Program-made: the position numbers and the translations under genes
From: CAYOPZ01 sp964406005
GTDB lineage: Bacteria; Bacteroidota; Bacteroidia; Bacteroidales; SM23-62
Length of the DNA: 64,000 nucleotides
NCBI GenBank assembly: GCA_964406005.1
Contig: CAYOPZ010000015.1
Coordinates: 1 to 64,000 of the forward strand
Reading direction: 5' to 3'
Notes under the pieces: generated by a model
Database searches by the model: none
Told to the model about the DNA's origin: nothing
What the model saw: only the letters and a program-made list of their open reading frames with translations
Shown here: in pieces, positions 7,720 through 15,493 of the stretch
How the letters are laid out: each line of letters opens with the position of its first letter
Numbering within the stretch: the stretch's first letter is position 1

Positions 7720-9531
7720 ATGAAGTTAATTGACACAGATGAGCTTCTGCAGGCTGCCAAACTGAACGGGTTCGCAGGGGAGAGTGCAGCAAAGTTCCTG
7801 ATGCTCCTTCTCCGCTTCCGGAGAATGAACAAGATTTATTCGGAGAACAGTCATAAATCGGGAATCGCCTTTATCGATGCCATGATCGAGCAACTGGGCA
7901 TACGCTATGAGGTCAGCGGGGAAGAACTGGATAATATCCCCCGGGAAGGCGCCTTTATAACCATCTCCAACCATCCCTTCGGTGGGATTGACGGCCTGCT
8001 CCTGATCAAACTGATTGCGGAGATCCGTCCCGATTATAAGGTTTTGCCCAATTTCCTCCTTCGTAGCATGAATCCTGTCAAAGACTACATTTTTAATGCA
8101 AATCCATTTGAAAACCAGCAGGATGCAAGCTCGGTTCTTGCCGGCCTGAAAGAGATATTCAGGCACCTCGACAGCGGTAAGACGCTTGGCGTATTTCCTG
8201 CCGGGGGTGTATCAAGGTTCAGCCAGGATGTAAATGCCATCACTGACCAGCAATGGGGGTATTCCCTGTTGAAAATGATTAAAAAGGCAGATGTGCCCAT
8301 CGTACCCATATATTTTCAGGGGACCAACAGCCGGCTATTTCATATACTGGGCAGAGTATTACCCAAGCTACAGGAGGTTAAACTTCCTTCGGAATTATTT
8401 AATAAACACAGGCGGATTATCAAGGTTCGCATAGGCAGTCCCATTCCTGTCAGGGAGCAGCAGGATTTCCACGACATTTCCAGGTATGGGAGGTATTTGC
8501 GTACAAAAACCTATGCCCTTGGGACATCACTCGAGGTCAGGAAATTTTTCTCCGTAAGCCGCCGCCAGTTGAAAAGGGCCGAACCGGTGATAGATCCTGT
8601 TCCGGTGGAGAAGATTGAGGCGGAACTGAGCAGGATATTCGATGAATATTCCCTGTTCAGAATCCAGAAGTATAAAGTCATCTGTGTTCCGTCCGTGCTG
8701 ATCCCCAACATCATGAACGAGATCGGGAGGTTGAGGGAATTTACCTTCAGGGAAGTGGGGGAGGGCACAAACCAGCAGATGGACATTGATGAATACGACC
8801 TTTATTATTCCCAGCTTTTTATCTGGGATGTGGAAGAACACAGGATCGTGGGTGCTTACAGGATCGGTAAAGGGAAGGATATTCTGAACATATACGGCAT
8901 AAAGGGCTTTTATATCCACAGCCTGTTCAGGATGAGCCGGAAATTGTATCCCATGCTGAGACACTCTCTGGAACTGGGCCGCTCATTTATCATACCCGAG
9001 TACCAGAGGAAACCCATGCCGCTTTTCTTACTGTGGAAAGGGATCCTGTATTTTCTTCTGAAAAATCCTGAATACCGCTATCTTGTGGGACCGGTGAGCA
9101 TAAGCAACCGCTATTCAAGTTTTTCCAAAGGATTGATCATCAAGTTTATCAAAGAATATTATTACGATCACGAGCTCTCGAAGTATATAAGGCCAAGAAA
9201 AGCTTTTACTGTTCCCGTCCACAATATAGATACCGATATACTGATCAAGGAATCGAATGATCTGAATAAATTTGACAGGATCTTTAAGGATATTGAAACC
9301 GTACAGAAAAATATGCCCGTACTGCTTAAAAAATACCTGAAGCTGAATGGCAGGATCGTCGGCTTCAACATTGACCCGAAATTCAATAATGCCCTGGACG
9401 GCCTGATGATTCTCGATTTGTTTGATGTACCACCCGGAACCATTGCAGCCCTTTCAAAAGAGGTAAATGATGAAGGGATCCTGGAAAGGTTTGCCTCGGC
9501 CGAACTCGGCCATTTGGAAATAAAAACCTGA
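7720..9531 (+). CDS. two-domain lipid acyltransferase, OlsF-like (PlsC + OlsB-type GNAT)
   Basis: 603 residues. The N-terminal half is a PlsC/OlsA-type O-acyltransferase with the HX4D motif SNHPFGGIDG (His near 84) and FPAGGVSRF near 160. The C-terminal part (about 300-515) is an OlsB-like acyl-ACP-dependent N-acyltransferase of the GNAT fold (FTFREVGEGTNQQMDIDEYD, then GFYIHSLFRMS and GPVSISNRYSSFSKGLI). Fusions of this kind (OlsF) make ornithine lipids in one protein, and separate GlsB/GlsA enzymes make glycine lipids in Bacteroides. The head-group amino acid here cannot be read from sequence. A -7 box lies just upstream, and the gene appears to be transcribed alone. These phosphorus-free aminolipids would sit in the membranes. 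Confidence 0.85.
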   Translation: MKLIDTDELLQAAKLNGFAGESAAKFLMLLLRFRRMNKIYSENSHKSGIAFIDAMIEQLGIRYEVSGEELDNIPREGAFITISNHPFGGIDGLLLIKLIAEIRPDYKVLPNFLLRSMNPVKDYIFNANPFENQQDASSVLAGLKEIFRHLDSGKTLGVFPAGGVSRFSQDVNAITDQQWGYSLLKMIKKADVPIVPIYFQGTNSRLFHILGRVLPKLQEVKLPSELFNKHRRIIKVRIGSPIPVREQQDFHDISRYGRYLRTKTYALGTSLEVRKFFSVSRRQLKRAEPVIDPVPVEKIEAELSRIFDEYSLFRIQKYKVICVPSVLIPNIMNEIGRLREFTFREVGEGTNQQMDIDEYDLYYSQLFIWDVEEHRIVGAYRIGKGKDILNIYGIKGFYIHSLFRMSRKLYPMLRHSLELGRSFIIPEYQRKPMPLFLLWKGILYFLLKNPEYRYLVGPVSISNRYSSFSKGLIIKFIKEYYYDHELSKYIRPRKAFTVPVHNIDTDILIKESNDLNKFDRIFKDIETVQKNMPVLLKKYLKLNGRIVGFNIDPKFNNALDGLMILDLFDVPPGTIAALSKEVNDEGILERFASAELGHLEIKT

Positions 9532-9638
9532 TCTTTAACTTTCGCTTAACAGGGATTCCGCAATATTTTGGATTATTTTACGGTTTAAATAAGACTTGCA
9601 GGTCTTAATATGCATTGATGCGGTCCTGCAGAATAACC

Positions 9639-9646
9639 TAATTTTG
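9639..9646 (+). promoter_or_regulatory. -7 box TAATTTTG immediately before the pirin start
   Basis: Exact TAnnTTTG match ending only five bases before the GTG start at 9652. If it is used, transcription would begin at or next to the start codon, leaving little or no leader. The 120 bases between the acyltransferase and pirin genes hold no other feature that I can see. Confidence 0.4.
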
Positions 9647-9651
9647 ACGCA

Positions 9652-10407
9652 GTGCAGATACAGATATACAGAAGGGAGGATCAGGCCGACGGAAATTTTA
9701 ACGGCGGAGCCATCCGGGAGAAGAAACCCATAGGTTTTCCACAGGACGGAGGCATCCTCCGTCCTTATTCCAATCTTTTCTACTGGTCACATGCCTGGAG
9801 TGAGAAAGGCAGCACCATAGGAGAACACCCACACCAGGGTTTCGAGATCATGAGTTTTATCCTTACCGGGAAAATAGAGCATTACGACAGTAAGCTGGGG
9901 GATTGGAAAACACTGCATGCGGGGGGTGCACAGATCATCCGTTCGGGAAGCGGTATTACGCATGCAGAACATCTCCATGCGGGTTCCAGCATTTTTCAGA
10001 TCTGGGTCGACCCGGATATTACCAGGACAATCCAGACAGAAGCTTCCTATGAGGATTTTCCTTCCGGGGCATTTCCGGTTGAGAACCGGGAAGGAACGAT
10101 GAAAAAGATTTTTACGCAGGGGGGCCATCCCATAAAGATGATAAGCGAGGGCCTGTACATTTACCAGCTTTCCATGCAATCCGACGTAACTTTCGTTGAT
10201 CCCGGGCCGGAGAATATTTTCTCGGCCTTCCTGCTCGAAGGACAGGTGGAGGTTGAAGGGAAGACTGCCGGGAGAGGGGATTTTCTCGTCATCCGCGATC
10301 CTGGGAAGATCCGCCTTGTGCAGCATTCAGGACATCCTGTTCTGTTCGTCGTCGAATCACCCGCAAGGCCTCCGTATACTACCTATGCCGAGAAATTTAT
10401 GAGCTGA
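9652..10407 (+). CDS. pirin family cupin protein
   Basis: 251 residues, bicupin. The N-terminal cupin contains the metal site of pirins: GEHPHQGFEIMSF (His 58 and His 60 approximately) and GSGITHAEH (His and Glu near 104-106). The C-terminal cupin (about 150-240) is more diverged. Family members bind Fe; some act as quercetin 2,3-dioxygenases, others as redox-linked regulators; the role here is open. The start is GTG at 9652, because the first internal Met lies beyond residue 65, inside the cupin. The length matches the shorter pirin subfamily. Palindromic repeats begin right after the stop. Confidence 0.9.
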   Translation: MQIQIYRREDQADGNFNGGAIREKKPIGFPQDGGILRPYSNLFYWSHAWSEKGSTIGEHPHQGFEIMSFILTGKIEHYDSKLGDWKTLHAGGAQIIRSGSGITHAEHLHAGSSIFQIWVDPDITRTIQTEASYEDFPSGAFPVENREGTMKKIFTQGGHPIKMISEGLYIYQLSMQSDVTFVDPGPENIFSAFLLEGQVEVEGKTAGRGDFLVIRDPGKIRLVQHSGHPVLFVVESPARPPYTTYAEKFMS

Positions 10408-10410
10408 TAT

Positions 10411-10548
10411 GACCGGGTCCTGTGAAACCGCAACCGGCAAATTTTGCTGTGCAAAACTTAATGCTGCTATTCACAGGATCCGATCATCTCCTGTGAAACC
10501 GCAACCGGCAAATCAGAGATTTAATGTTGCTCCTCACAGGACCCGGTC
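10411..10548. repeat. two tandem palindromic units, about 70 bases each
   Basis: A 25-base direct repeat occurs at 10418-10442 and 10489-10513 (beginning TCCTGTGAAACCGCAACC). Each copy opens with TCCTGTGA and closes with its complement TCACAGGA (10471-10478 and 10534-10541), so each unit can fold as a long hairpin. The outer ends GACCGGGTCCTGTGA (10411-10425) and TCACAGGACCCGGTC (10534-10548) are perfect complements, so the pair forms a larger palindrome. No coding potential or T-run. This and the next element fill the 365-base gap between pirin and the superoxide dismutase gene. Confidence 0.7.
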
Positions 10549-10602
10549 ATAGATCATACCCCTGAATATTTCATGGCAGGATTTGCCCGTGTTCGCTTCA
10601 AT

Positions 10603-10676
10603 CCTGAGAAAGCAGATATAAAGAGCGGCCTTAAATCTTTGATTTCCAGCTGCGGTTTTATATCTGCTTTCTCAGG
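10603..10676. repeat. long palindromic element with 20-base perfect arms
   Basis: Arms at 10603-10622 (CCTGAGAAAGCAGATATAAA) and 10657-10676 are perfect reverse complements with a 34-base centre that contains GCGGCC and AGCTGCGG. Partial complementarity continues outside the arms (TTCAAT on the left, ATTGAAG on the right). The small open frame across it is not gene-like. It resembles a REP- or MITE-like repeat in layout. A similar palindrome lies at 39565-39643. Confidence 0.6.
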
Positions 10677-10710
10677 GAAATTGAAGGAAGTACAGCGAAG
10701 CAGTGCGGGG

Positions 10711-10743
10711 AAAAAAAAGGCCGTCCCATGTTATGAGACGGCC
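10711..10743 (-). terminator. intrinsic terminator of the superoxide dismutase gene
   Basis: Read on the minus strand, stem GGCCGTC and GACGGCC (10737-10743 and 10719-10725), extended by ATG/CAT across a C-A mismatch, with loop AAC, is followed by eight T residues (10711-10718). It begins 29 bases after the stop codon. This is the clearest terminator in the window. Confidence 0.85.
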
Positions 10744-10772
10744 CTTAAACCAACCAATAACTAATAACTAAA

Positions 10773-11369
10773 TCATGAACCAAATCTGTTTTGAACTTCT
10801 GTCCAGTCAATTACGTTCCAGAATGCCTCGATATACTCGGGCCTCCTGTTCTGGTACTTTAAATAATACGCATGTTCCCAGACATCGAGTCCGAGTATGG
10901 GCGTACCTTTTACCTCGGATATATCCATAAGCGTGTTGTCCTGATTCGGGGTGGATGCAACCACCAGACCGCTGCCGGTTTTAACCAGCCAGGCCCATCC
11001 GGAGCCGAAACGGGTTGCCGCGGCATTGGAGAACTCCTTCTTAAAATCCTCGAAGCTTCCGAATGCGGTGTTGATCGCATTGAGGAGTGTTCCGCCGGGT
11101 TGTCCGCCACCATCGGGTGACATAACTTCCCAGAATAAATTGTGATTGTAATAACCCCCTCCGTTATTTCTGATTGCAGCGTTGCTTCCGGCCTTGGCGA
11201 GCAGTGTCTCAATGGTCTGGCCGTCAAGGGAACTGCCTTCCACTGCTGCATTCAATTTGCTGGTATAACCCCCGTGATGCTTGTCGTGGTGGATTTCCAT
11301 CGTCCGTGCATCTATATAGGGTTCAAGTGCGTTGAAATCGTATTTTAAATCAGGTAACTTAAATGCCAT
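10773..11369 (-). CDS. sodA: superoxide dismutase, Mn-type signature
   Basis: 198 residues, full-length Fe/Mn superoxide dismutase converting superoxide to oxygen and hydrogen peroxide in the cytoplasm (no signal peptide). Metal ligands are visible: His27 in MEIHHDKHH, His in YYNHNLFW near 75, and Asp and His in LDVWEHAYYLKYQNRR near 160. The residues that separate the two metal types, NNGGG before the second ligand and the Gln in STPNQD, match Mn enzymes rather than the AAQ pattern of Fe enzymes. A promoter box and a 21-base palindrome lie just upstream and a strong terminator downstream, so it is a single-gene unit. The metal preference is inferred from residues only. Confidence 0.93.
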   Translation of the reverse strand: MAFKLPDLKYDFNALEPYIDARTMEIHHDKHHGGYTSKLNAAVEGSSLDGQTIETLLAKAGSNAAIRNNGGGYYNHNLFWEVMSPDGGGQPGGTLLNAINTAFGSFEDFKKEFSNAAATRFGSGWAWLVKTGSGLVVASTPNQDNTLMDISEVKGTPILGLDVWEHAYYLKYQNRRPEYIEAFWNVIDWTEVQNRFGS

Positions 11370-11392
11370 TTTTTTATCTTTTAATATTTATG

Positions 11393-11400
11393 CAAATATA
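11393..11400 (-). promoter_or_regulatory. -7 box TATATTTG of the superoxide dismutase gene
   Basis: Exact TAnnTTTG match on the minus strand, 23 bases before the ATG at 11369, giving a leader of about 17 bases. The -33 position would fall inside the palindrome at 11404-11424. Confidence 0.55.
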
Positions 11401-11403
11401 GTA

Positions 11404-11424
11404 ATTTATTTAGACTAAATAAAT
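11404..11424. promoter_or_regulatory. operator-like perfect palindrome upstream of the superoxide dismutase promoter
   Basis: ATTTATTTAG (11404-11413) and CTAAATAAAT (11415-11424) are perfect complements around a single central A. It lies three bases upstream of the -7 box, covering the place of the -33 element. Its size, its TTTAG/CTAAA core and its position suit a dimeric repressor; DtxR/MntR-type metalloregulators bind sites of roughly this shape. The regulator is not identified. Confidence 0.5.
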
Positions 11425-11551
11425 ATTAAGTATCAAGTTTAACGAATTTTAACATATGCAAACCTGTTTTATATCATATCGGTTTTTTGCATTATCCTTA
11501 ATTTAGCTATGGTTATTGTCAGTTGACTAAACCAATCCTTTCTTAAATCAA

Positions 11552-13189
11552 ATGGCCATGTCAGAAAAAACAGTATTCGTTCCGGGGGCGGTCAATGAAC
11601 CGGTTAAAGAATATCGCCCGGGTTCCCCCGAAAGGGCGGAGATTAAAAAAGCGCTTGATGAAGTATATTCAGGGATTGTCGACATACCGATGTACATCGG
11701 AGGAAAAGCTCTGAGGTCGGATAAGAAAGTGCCTGTCTATCCGCCGCACAGGACGAACCATCTTATCGGGCATTATTACCTGGGAGGCAGGGATCATGTT
11801 GCCATGGCCATTGAGGCCGCACTGGACGCCAGGGAGAAATGGGCAAAAACGGATTGGCGAGTGCGGGCGGCCGTTTTTCTGAAAGCCGCCAGCCTGATCG
11901 CAGGTCCCTACCGGGCAAGGATCAATGCCGCAACCATGGTCGGTCAGTCCAAGACAGTTCATCAGGCTGAAATTGATTCTGCCTGTGAGATCATTGACTT
12001 CCTGCGTTTTAACGTGCAATACATGGAGGAGATACACAACTGTCAACCTGCATCCACGGGACATGTTTGGAACCGGCTTGAACAGCGTCCCCTGGAAGGA
12101 TTCATATTTGCCCTTACACCGTTTAATTTTACGTCCATTGCCGGGAACCTGCCTACAGCACCTGCCATGATGGGTAATGTTGTGGTATGGAAACCTTCGA
12201 GAACACAGATGTATTCTGCAAGGGTGCTTATGGAAATATTTCTGAAATCAGGCCTGCCCGACGGAGTTATTAATATGGTCTGCGCCACAGGCCCCGTTGC
12301 GGGAGAGGCCATCCTGAACCATCCTGATTTTGCAGGCCTGCATTTTACCGGATCAACCGAAGTGTTCCGGGATATCTGGAAAACCGTTGGGCTGAATATT
12401 CACAGGTATAAAACCTATCCGAGGCTGGTTGGGGAAACTGGAGGAAAGGATTTTATCATAGCGCATCCCTCGGCAGTTGTACCGCAGTTGGTAACGGCTT
12501 TGACAAGGGGTGCCTTTGAGTACCAGGGGCAAAAATGTTCAGCTGTGTCCCGGGCTTACATACCCCGGAGCATATGGAAGGGGGTGAAAGCAGGCCTGGA
12601 ATCCGATCTGGCATCCCTGAAGATGGGTGCACCGGAAGACTTCGGTAATTTCATGTGCGCCGTCATCGATGAGACCAGCTTCGACAAACTTGCAGGCATC
12701 ATTGACAGGGCCAGGAAGGACGGGGATGCAGATGTCATTCTGGGCGGGGGATATGATAAGTCAGAGGGATATTTTATCGAACCCACCGTAATCCAGGCGA
12801 AGGACCCGAAATACATCACCATGGTGGAAGAACTGTTCGGTCCCATTCTGACCGTTTTTGTCTTCGACGACAACAAGTGGGAGGAAACGCTGGAACTGCT
12901 TGACAATACTTCTCCCTATGCACTGACCGGAGCCGTGTTTGCCACAGACATGGGGGCTGTTGAATCCGCAAGTGAAAGACTTACCAATGCGGCCGGGAAT
13001 TTTTACATCAATGACAAGCCTACAGGGGCGGTTGTCGGGCAGCAACCCTTCGGGGGGGCACGTGCATCCGGAACCAATGATAAGGCCGGATCCTACCTGA
13101 ATTTGATCAGATGGGTTTCCCCGAGGACCGTTAAGGAAAACTTCCGGCCGCCCGAAGATTACCGCTATCCCTATATGCAGCAGGATTGA
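11552..13189 (+). CDS. pruA: L-glutamate gamma-semialdehyde dehydrogenase (1-pyrroline-5-carboxylate dehydrogenase)
   Basis: 545 residues, aldehyde dehydrogenase superfamily. The sequence follows the stand-alone P5C dehydrogenase type: the N-terminal 90 residues with IPMYIGGKALRSD, the cofactor-binding region FALTPFNFTSIAGN, catalytic Glu near 295 (LVGETGGKDF) and nucleophilic Cys near 329 (YQGQKCSA), and the C-terminal PFGGARASGTNDKAG. It oxidises glutamate semialdehyde to glutamate with NAD+ in proline and ornithine breakdown. No proline dehydrogenase gene is adjacent, so the partner lies elsewhere. It is divergent from the superoxide dismutase gene across 182 bases. ATG at 11552 is followed by a second Met two codons on. 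Confidence 0.92.
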   Translation: MAMSEKTVFVPGAVNEPVKEYRPGSPERAEIKKALDEVYSGIVDIPMYIGGKALRSDKKVPVYPPHRTNHLIGHYYLGGRDHVAMAIEAALDAREKWAKTDWRVRAAVFLKAASLIAGPYRARINAATMVGQSKTVHQAEIDSACEIIDFLRFNVQYMEEIHNCQPASTGHVWNRLEQRPLEGFIFALTPFNFTSIAGNLPTAPAMMGNVVVWKPSRTQMYSARVLMEIFLKSGLPDGVINMVCATGPVAGEAILNHPDFAGLHFTGSTEVFRDIWKTVGLNIHRYKTYPRLVGETGGKDFIIAHPSAVVPQLVTALTRGAFEYQGQKCSAVSRAYIPRSIWKGVKAGLESDLASLKMGAPEDFGNFMCAVIDETSFDKLAGIIDRARKDGDADVILGGGYDKSEGYFIEPTVIQAKDPKYITMVEELFGPILTVFVFDDNKWEETLELLDNTSPYALTGAVFATDMGAVESASERLTNAAGNFYINDKPTGAVVGQQPFGGARASGTNDKAGSYLNLIRWVSPRTVKENFRPPEDYRYPYMQQD

Positions 13190-13264
13190 CAGGATCCGTT
13201 AATTGTTCATAAATCGTTCCCGGATCATTTGTTTAATTACCTACATTGCAAACGGCTGTACACC

Positions 13265-13570
13265 ATGTTTAAAAGTGATTCTTACTGGATTCGGATCATC
13301 AGGAACAAATACCTGATCGCAATACTGGGCTTCCTGGTCTGGATGTTTGTGTTTGACCGCAACAGCCTGATAGACAGGATAAAATATGCCCGTGCCCTGC
13401 ATGAAATGGAAGATGAGAAGCGTTACTACCTCGAAAAGATCGATGAAGATTCACAGCGTCTCAATGAATTGAAAACAGACAGGGAAAACCTTGAAAAATA
13501 TGCCCGGGAGCAGTTTTACATGAAGAAAGAGGACGAAGATGTCTACGTGATTGTTGAAAGGGAAAAATAG
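13265..13570 (+). CDS. DivIC/FtsB-like septum formation initiator protein
   Basis: 101 residues from the ATG at 13265; a TTG at 13229 would add 12 residues with no support. A short basic cytoplasmic end is followed by one membrane segment (about 15-30, YLIAILGFLVWMFVF) and a coiled coil (about 40-80), then the YAREQFYMKKEDEDVYVI motif typical of Bacteroidota septum formation initiators. The family joins FtsL and FtsQ/DivIB in the divisome. It follows the P5C dehydrogenase gene by 75 bases in the same direction and converges on the glycosyltransferase gene with six bases between stops. Confidence 0.87.
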   Translation: MFKSDSYWIRIIRNKYLIAILGFLVWMFVFDRNSLIDRIKYARALHEMEDEKRYYLEKIDEDSQRLNELKTDRENLEKYAREQFYMKKEDEDVYVIVEREK

Positions 13571-13576
13571 GTTTTT

Positions 13577-14821
13577 CTAAACGTTTCTCTGTACCCGCCT
13601 TAAATGTTCCAGCAATTCCAGTTTGCTGGAGGAAGGGACAAAGTGCGGATCCGTTTTTTGCAGGAAATCCCCGGCGGCCCGGTCAACCGGCAAACGATCG
13701 TAATGATCACGGTGTGCCTGATTAATGAATTTCAGCACCCTGAAAACATTGAACCAGCGAAAGAACCGTTTCCGGAATGCGGCTTCTCCCCGGCAGTTTT
13801 TCCTGATCTCCCCGATCCTGTCAAAAAATCCTGTTTTCAGGTTCTCACGAATGCTTGGCGGATAAGCGAGGAATTGTCTTTCAAGCTCTCCGGCCCGGGA
13901 AAGGTACATGAGCGGAACCGTAGCGAGGAAATCCCTGAGATCGTCAAACACCGCAGGATGGTATGTGCTTAGAGAGCGGATCTCCCCGGTCAGGAATTTG
14001 CTGGTCACGGGACCCGTACCGAAGGGGACACGCAAAGAAGGACGCGGGGACGGTTTCAGACAGGTGGTATTAATCTCATGAAAATTGCCGAGGGGTATGA
14101 TCTTATGCAGGAAATAGAAATCCTCTCCGGCCTTTCTTTTGTTCATGCCTCCCTGCTGTGCATACACACCGGCCCTGACGGCGAAACAGGAACCCAGTGT
14201 ATGGTAGGCATGGGGATGACCGGCATACCGGAGGGCCTGGATGTAATACCGGAGGTGTATCTCATACTGTATGATGCCCTGGTAGATCCTTTCAGGGTAG
14301 GCGTTGCCCTGCACCGGGTGCTCGAAGTAAATGGAACATGCATCGGATGCCGGGTTGTTCCTGAAATGCCTTTCAACCTCGGTAAGATAATTCTGTTCGC
14401 AGAGGGTGTCCGCATCCAGCGACAGAATGATGCCGTCCGGTCTATCCAGCCTGTCGAACATGCCTGCCGCATAATCCATGGCGATCTTCCTGGCATAGCC
14501 CGCTCCTGCCAGCTTTTCCGGGATCCCCTTTTCATGGAAGCAACGGATACGGAACCTGTCATTTGAGTGTTCTGCAGAGAAGGACAGGATTTGCTTTTCC
14601 GTTTTTTCGTTTGTATCGATTACTTCTGATCCCGCTTTTTCCGCGGAATTTAAGACCACTGCAACTTCCACCGAGCCGTCCGGACGTGCACATTCTGTAA
14701 GGGCACTGAGCGTTTGCAGGATCCCCGGTTCACTGCTTGCCGGGATGGTGATTATAATGGAAAGGTCCTGTTGAGGGACCGGCCTATGGCGTACTGCCTT
14801 TTTCGGTTCTGTATTGTGCAT
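13577..14821 (-). CDS. family 2 glycosyltransferase
   Basis: 414 residues from ATG at 14821, the first Met giving a GT-A start; it overlaps the OmpH-like gene by 38 bases. The GT-A fold is visible in LSIIITIPASSEPG near the start and the nucleotide-sugar/metal motif LSLDADTLCEQNYL near 145, followed by a conserved YAQQGGMNKRKAGEDFYFLH acceptor-side motif. No membrane segments are evident, so it probably acts in the cytoplasm, adding a sugar to a lipid- or polysaccharide-linked acceptor; the acceptor is unknown. Unusually for its neighbourhood it is a lone sugar gene beside T9SS-related genes. Confidence 0.82.
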   Translation of the reverse strand: MHNTEPKKAVRHRPVPQQDLSIIITIPASSEPGILQTLSALTECARPDGSVEVAVVLNSAEKAGSEVIDTNEKTEKQILSFSAEHSNDRFRIRCFHEKGIPEKLAGAGYARKIAMDYAAGMFDRLDRPDGIILSLDADTLCEQNYLTEVERHFRNNPASDACSIYFEHPVQGNAYPERIYQGIIQYEIHLRYYIQALRYAGHPHAYHTLGSCFAVRAGVYAQQGGMNKRKAGEDFYFLHKIIPLGNFHEINTTCLKPSPRPSLRVPFGTGPVTSKFLTGEIRSLSTYHPAVFDDLRDFLATVPLMYLSRAGELERQFLAYPPSIRENLKTGFFDRIGEIRKNCRGEAAFRKRFFRWFNVFRVLKFINQAHRDHYDRLPVDRAAGDFLQKTDPHFVPSSSKLELLEHLRRVQRNV

Positions 14822-15401
14822 TGAGTCCCCCGAGAACGCTGTAGGTGATATCCAGTTCATCGTCTGCAAACAACATGTTGTCTCCAAAGCTGTTGCTGAA
14901 GATAAACTCATAATTATAGTCGGTGTTGTAATCCTTGAGGTACTCCATTATGGCATTGATCAGTCGACGGTTGCGGACCTGTTCTTCTTCTGCCAGCTGA
15001 GAAGAAAGCTCATCCCTGAACTGAATCAGGTTCTGTTGCTCCTGAATCAGTTGCTCTTCAAGCCGGGCAGCTTCGCTGCGGGTCACCAGTCCCTTCTGAA
15101 GCTTGTCCTGATAATCCAGTGCGCTGGTTTGATAACGCTGGGACCGGCTGTTCAGTTCAGCTTCCATTTCCGATTGCTTGTCCATGAGCTCATCCTGCAG
15201 ATCTGCATAGTAGTCATAATTGTTCAGCAGGGTATCGATGTTAATGAACGCGATCCTGCCGTACGTTCTGGCAGTACTCTCTGTAATTTCTGCCTGGGGA
15301 GATTCACGGGTCATGGCATCTTGGGGATGAAAATGCAGGTAATAAAGAACGCCTACGGCGAGTATCAGGACGGCATTCAGGATCAGTGACAGGTTTTTCA
15401 T
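14784..15401 (-). CDS. OmpH/Skp-like periplasmic protein with N-terminal membrane anchor
   Basis: 205 residues. One N-terminal hydrophobic segment (about 5-22) acts as signal or anchor. After a short linker, residues 47-190 follow the OmpH/Skp pattern: a strand (RIAFINIDTLLNNYDYY), a long charged coiled coil with many Glu and Gln (about 65-150), and a closing strand region (YEFIFSNSFGDNMLF). Skp proteins are trimeric chaperones for unfolded outer-membrane proteins. It is the third such gene in the window, besides the pair after bamA. It lies 92 bases downstream of PorP/SprF, which suggests a role in handling that barrel or its clients; this is inference. Confidence 0.82.
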   Translation of the reverse strand: MKNLSLILNAVLILAVGVLYYLHFHPQDAMTRESPQAEITESTARTYGRIAFINIDTLLNNYDYYADLQDELMDKQSEMEAELNSRSQRYQTSALDYQDKLQKGLVTRSEAARLEEQLIQEQQNLIQFRDELSSQLAEEEQVRNRRLINAIMEYLKDYNTDYNYEFIFSNSFGDNMLFADDELDITYSVLGGLNAQYRTEKGSTP

Positions 15402-15493
15402 GAATTGTGGTTTACAGGGATTTGCTTAAATTCCTGCTAATATATGCAAAATTCACAAATGAGACGATTGATGTGTGCGCCGATTCCTGTGGT

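Noticed and set aside
10411..10548. CRISPR array
   Set aside because: Only two repeat copies that are palindromic across their whole length, no regular spacers and no cas genes.
10573..10764. 63-codon open frame in the gap after pirin
   Set aside because: It runs through the 10603-10676 palindrome and the terminator, so its codons are the product of repeat symmetry.
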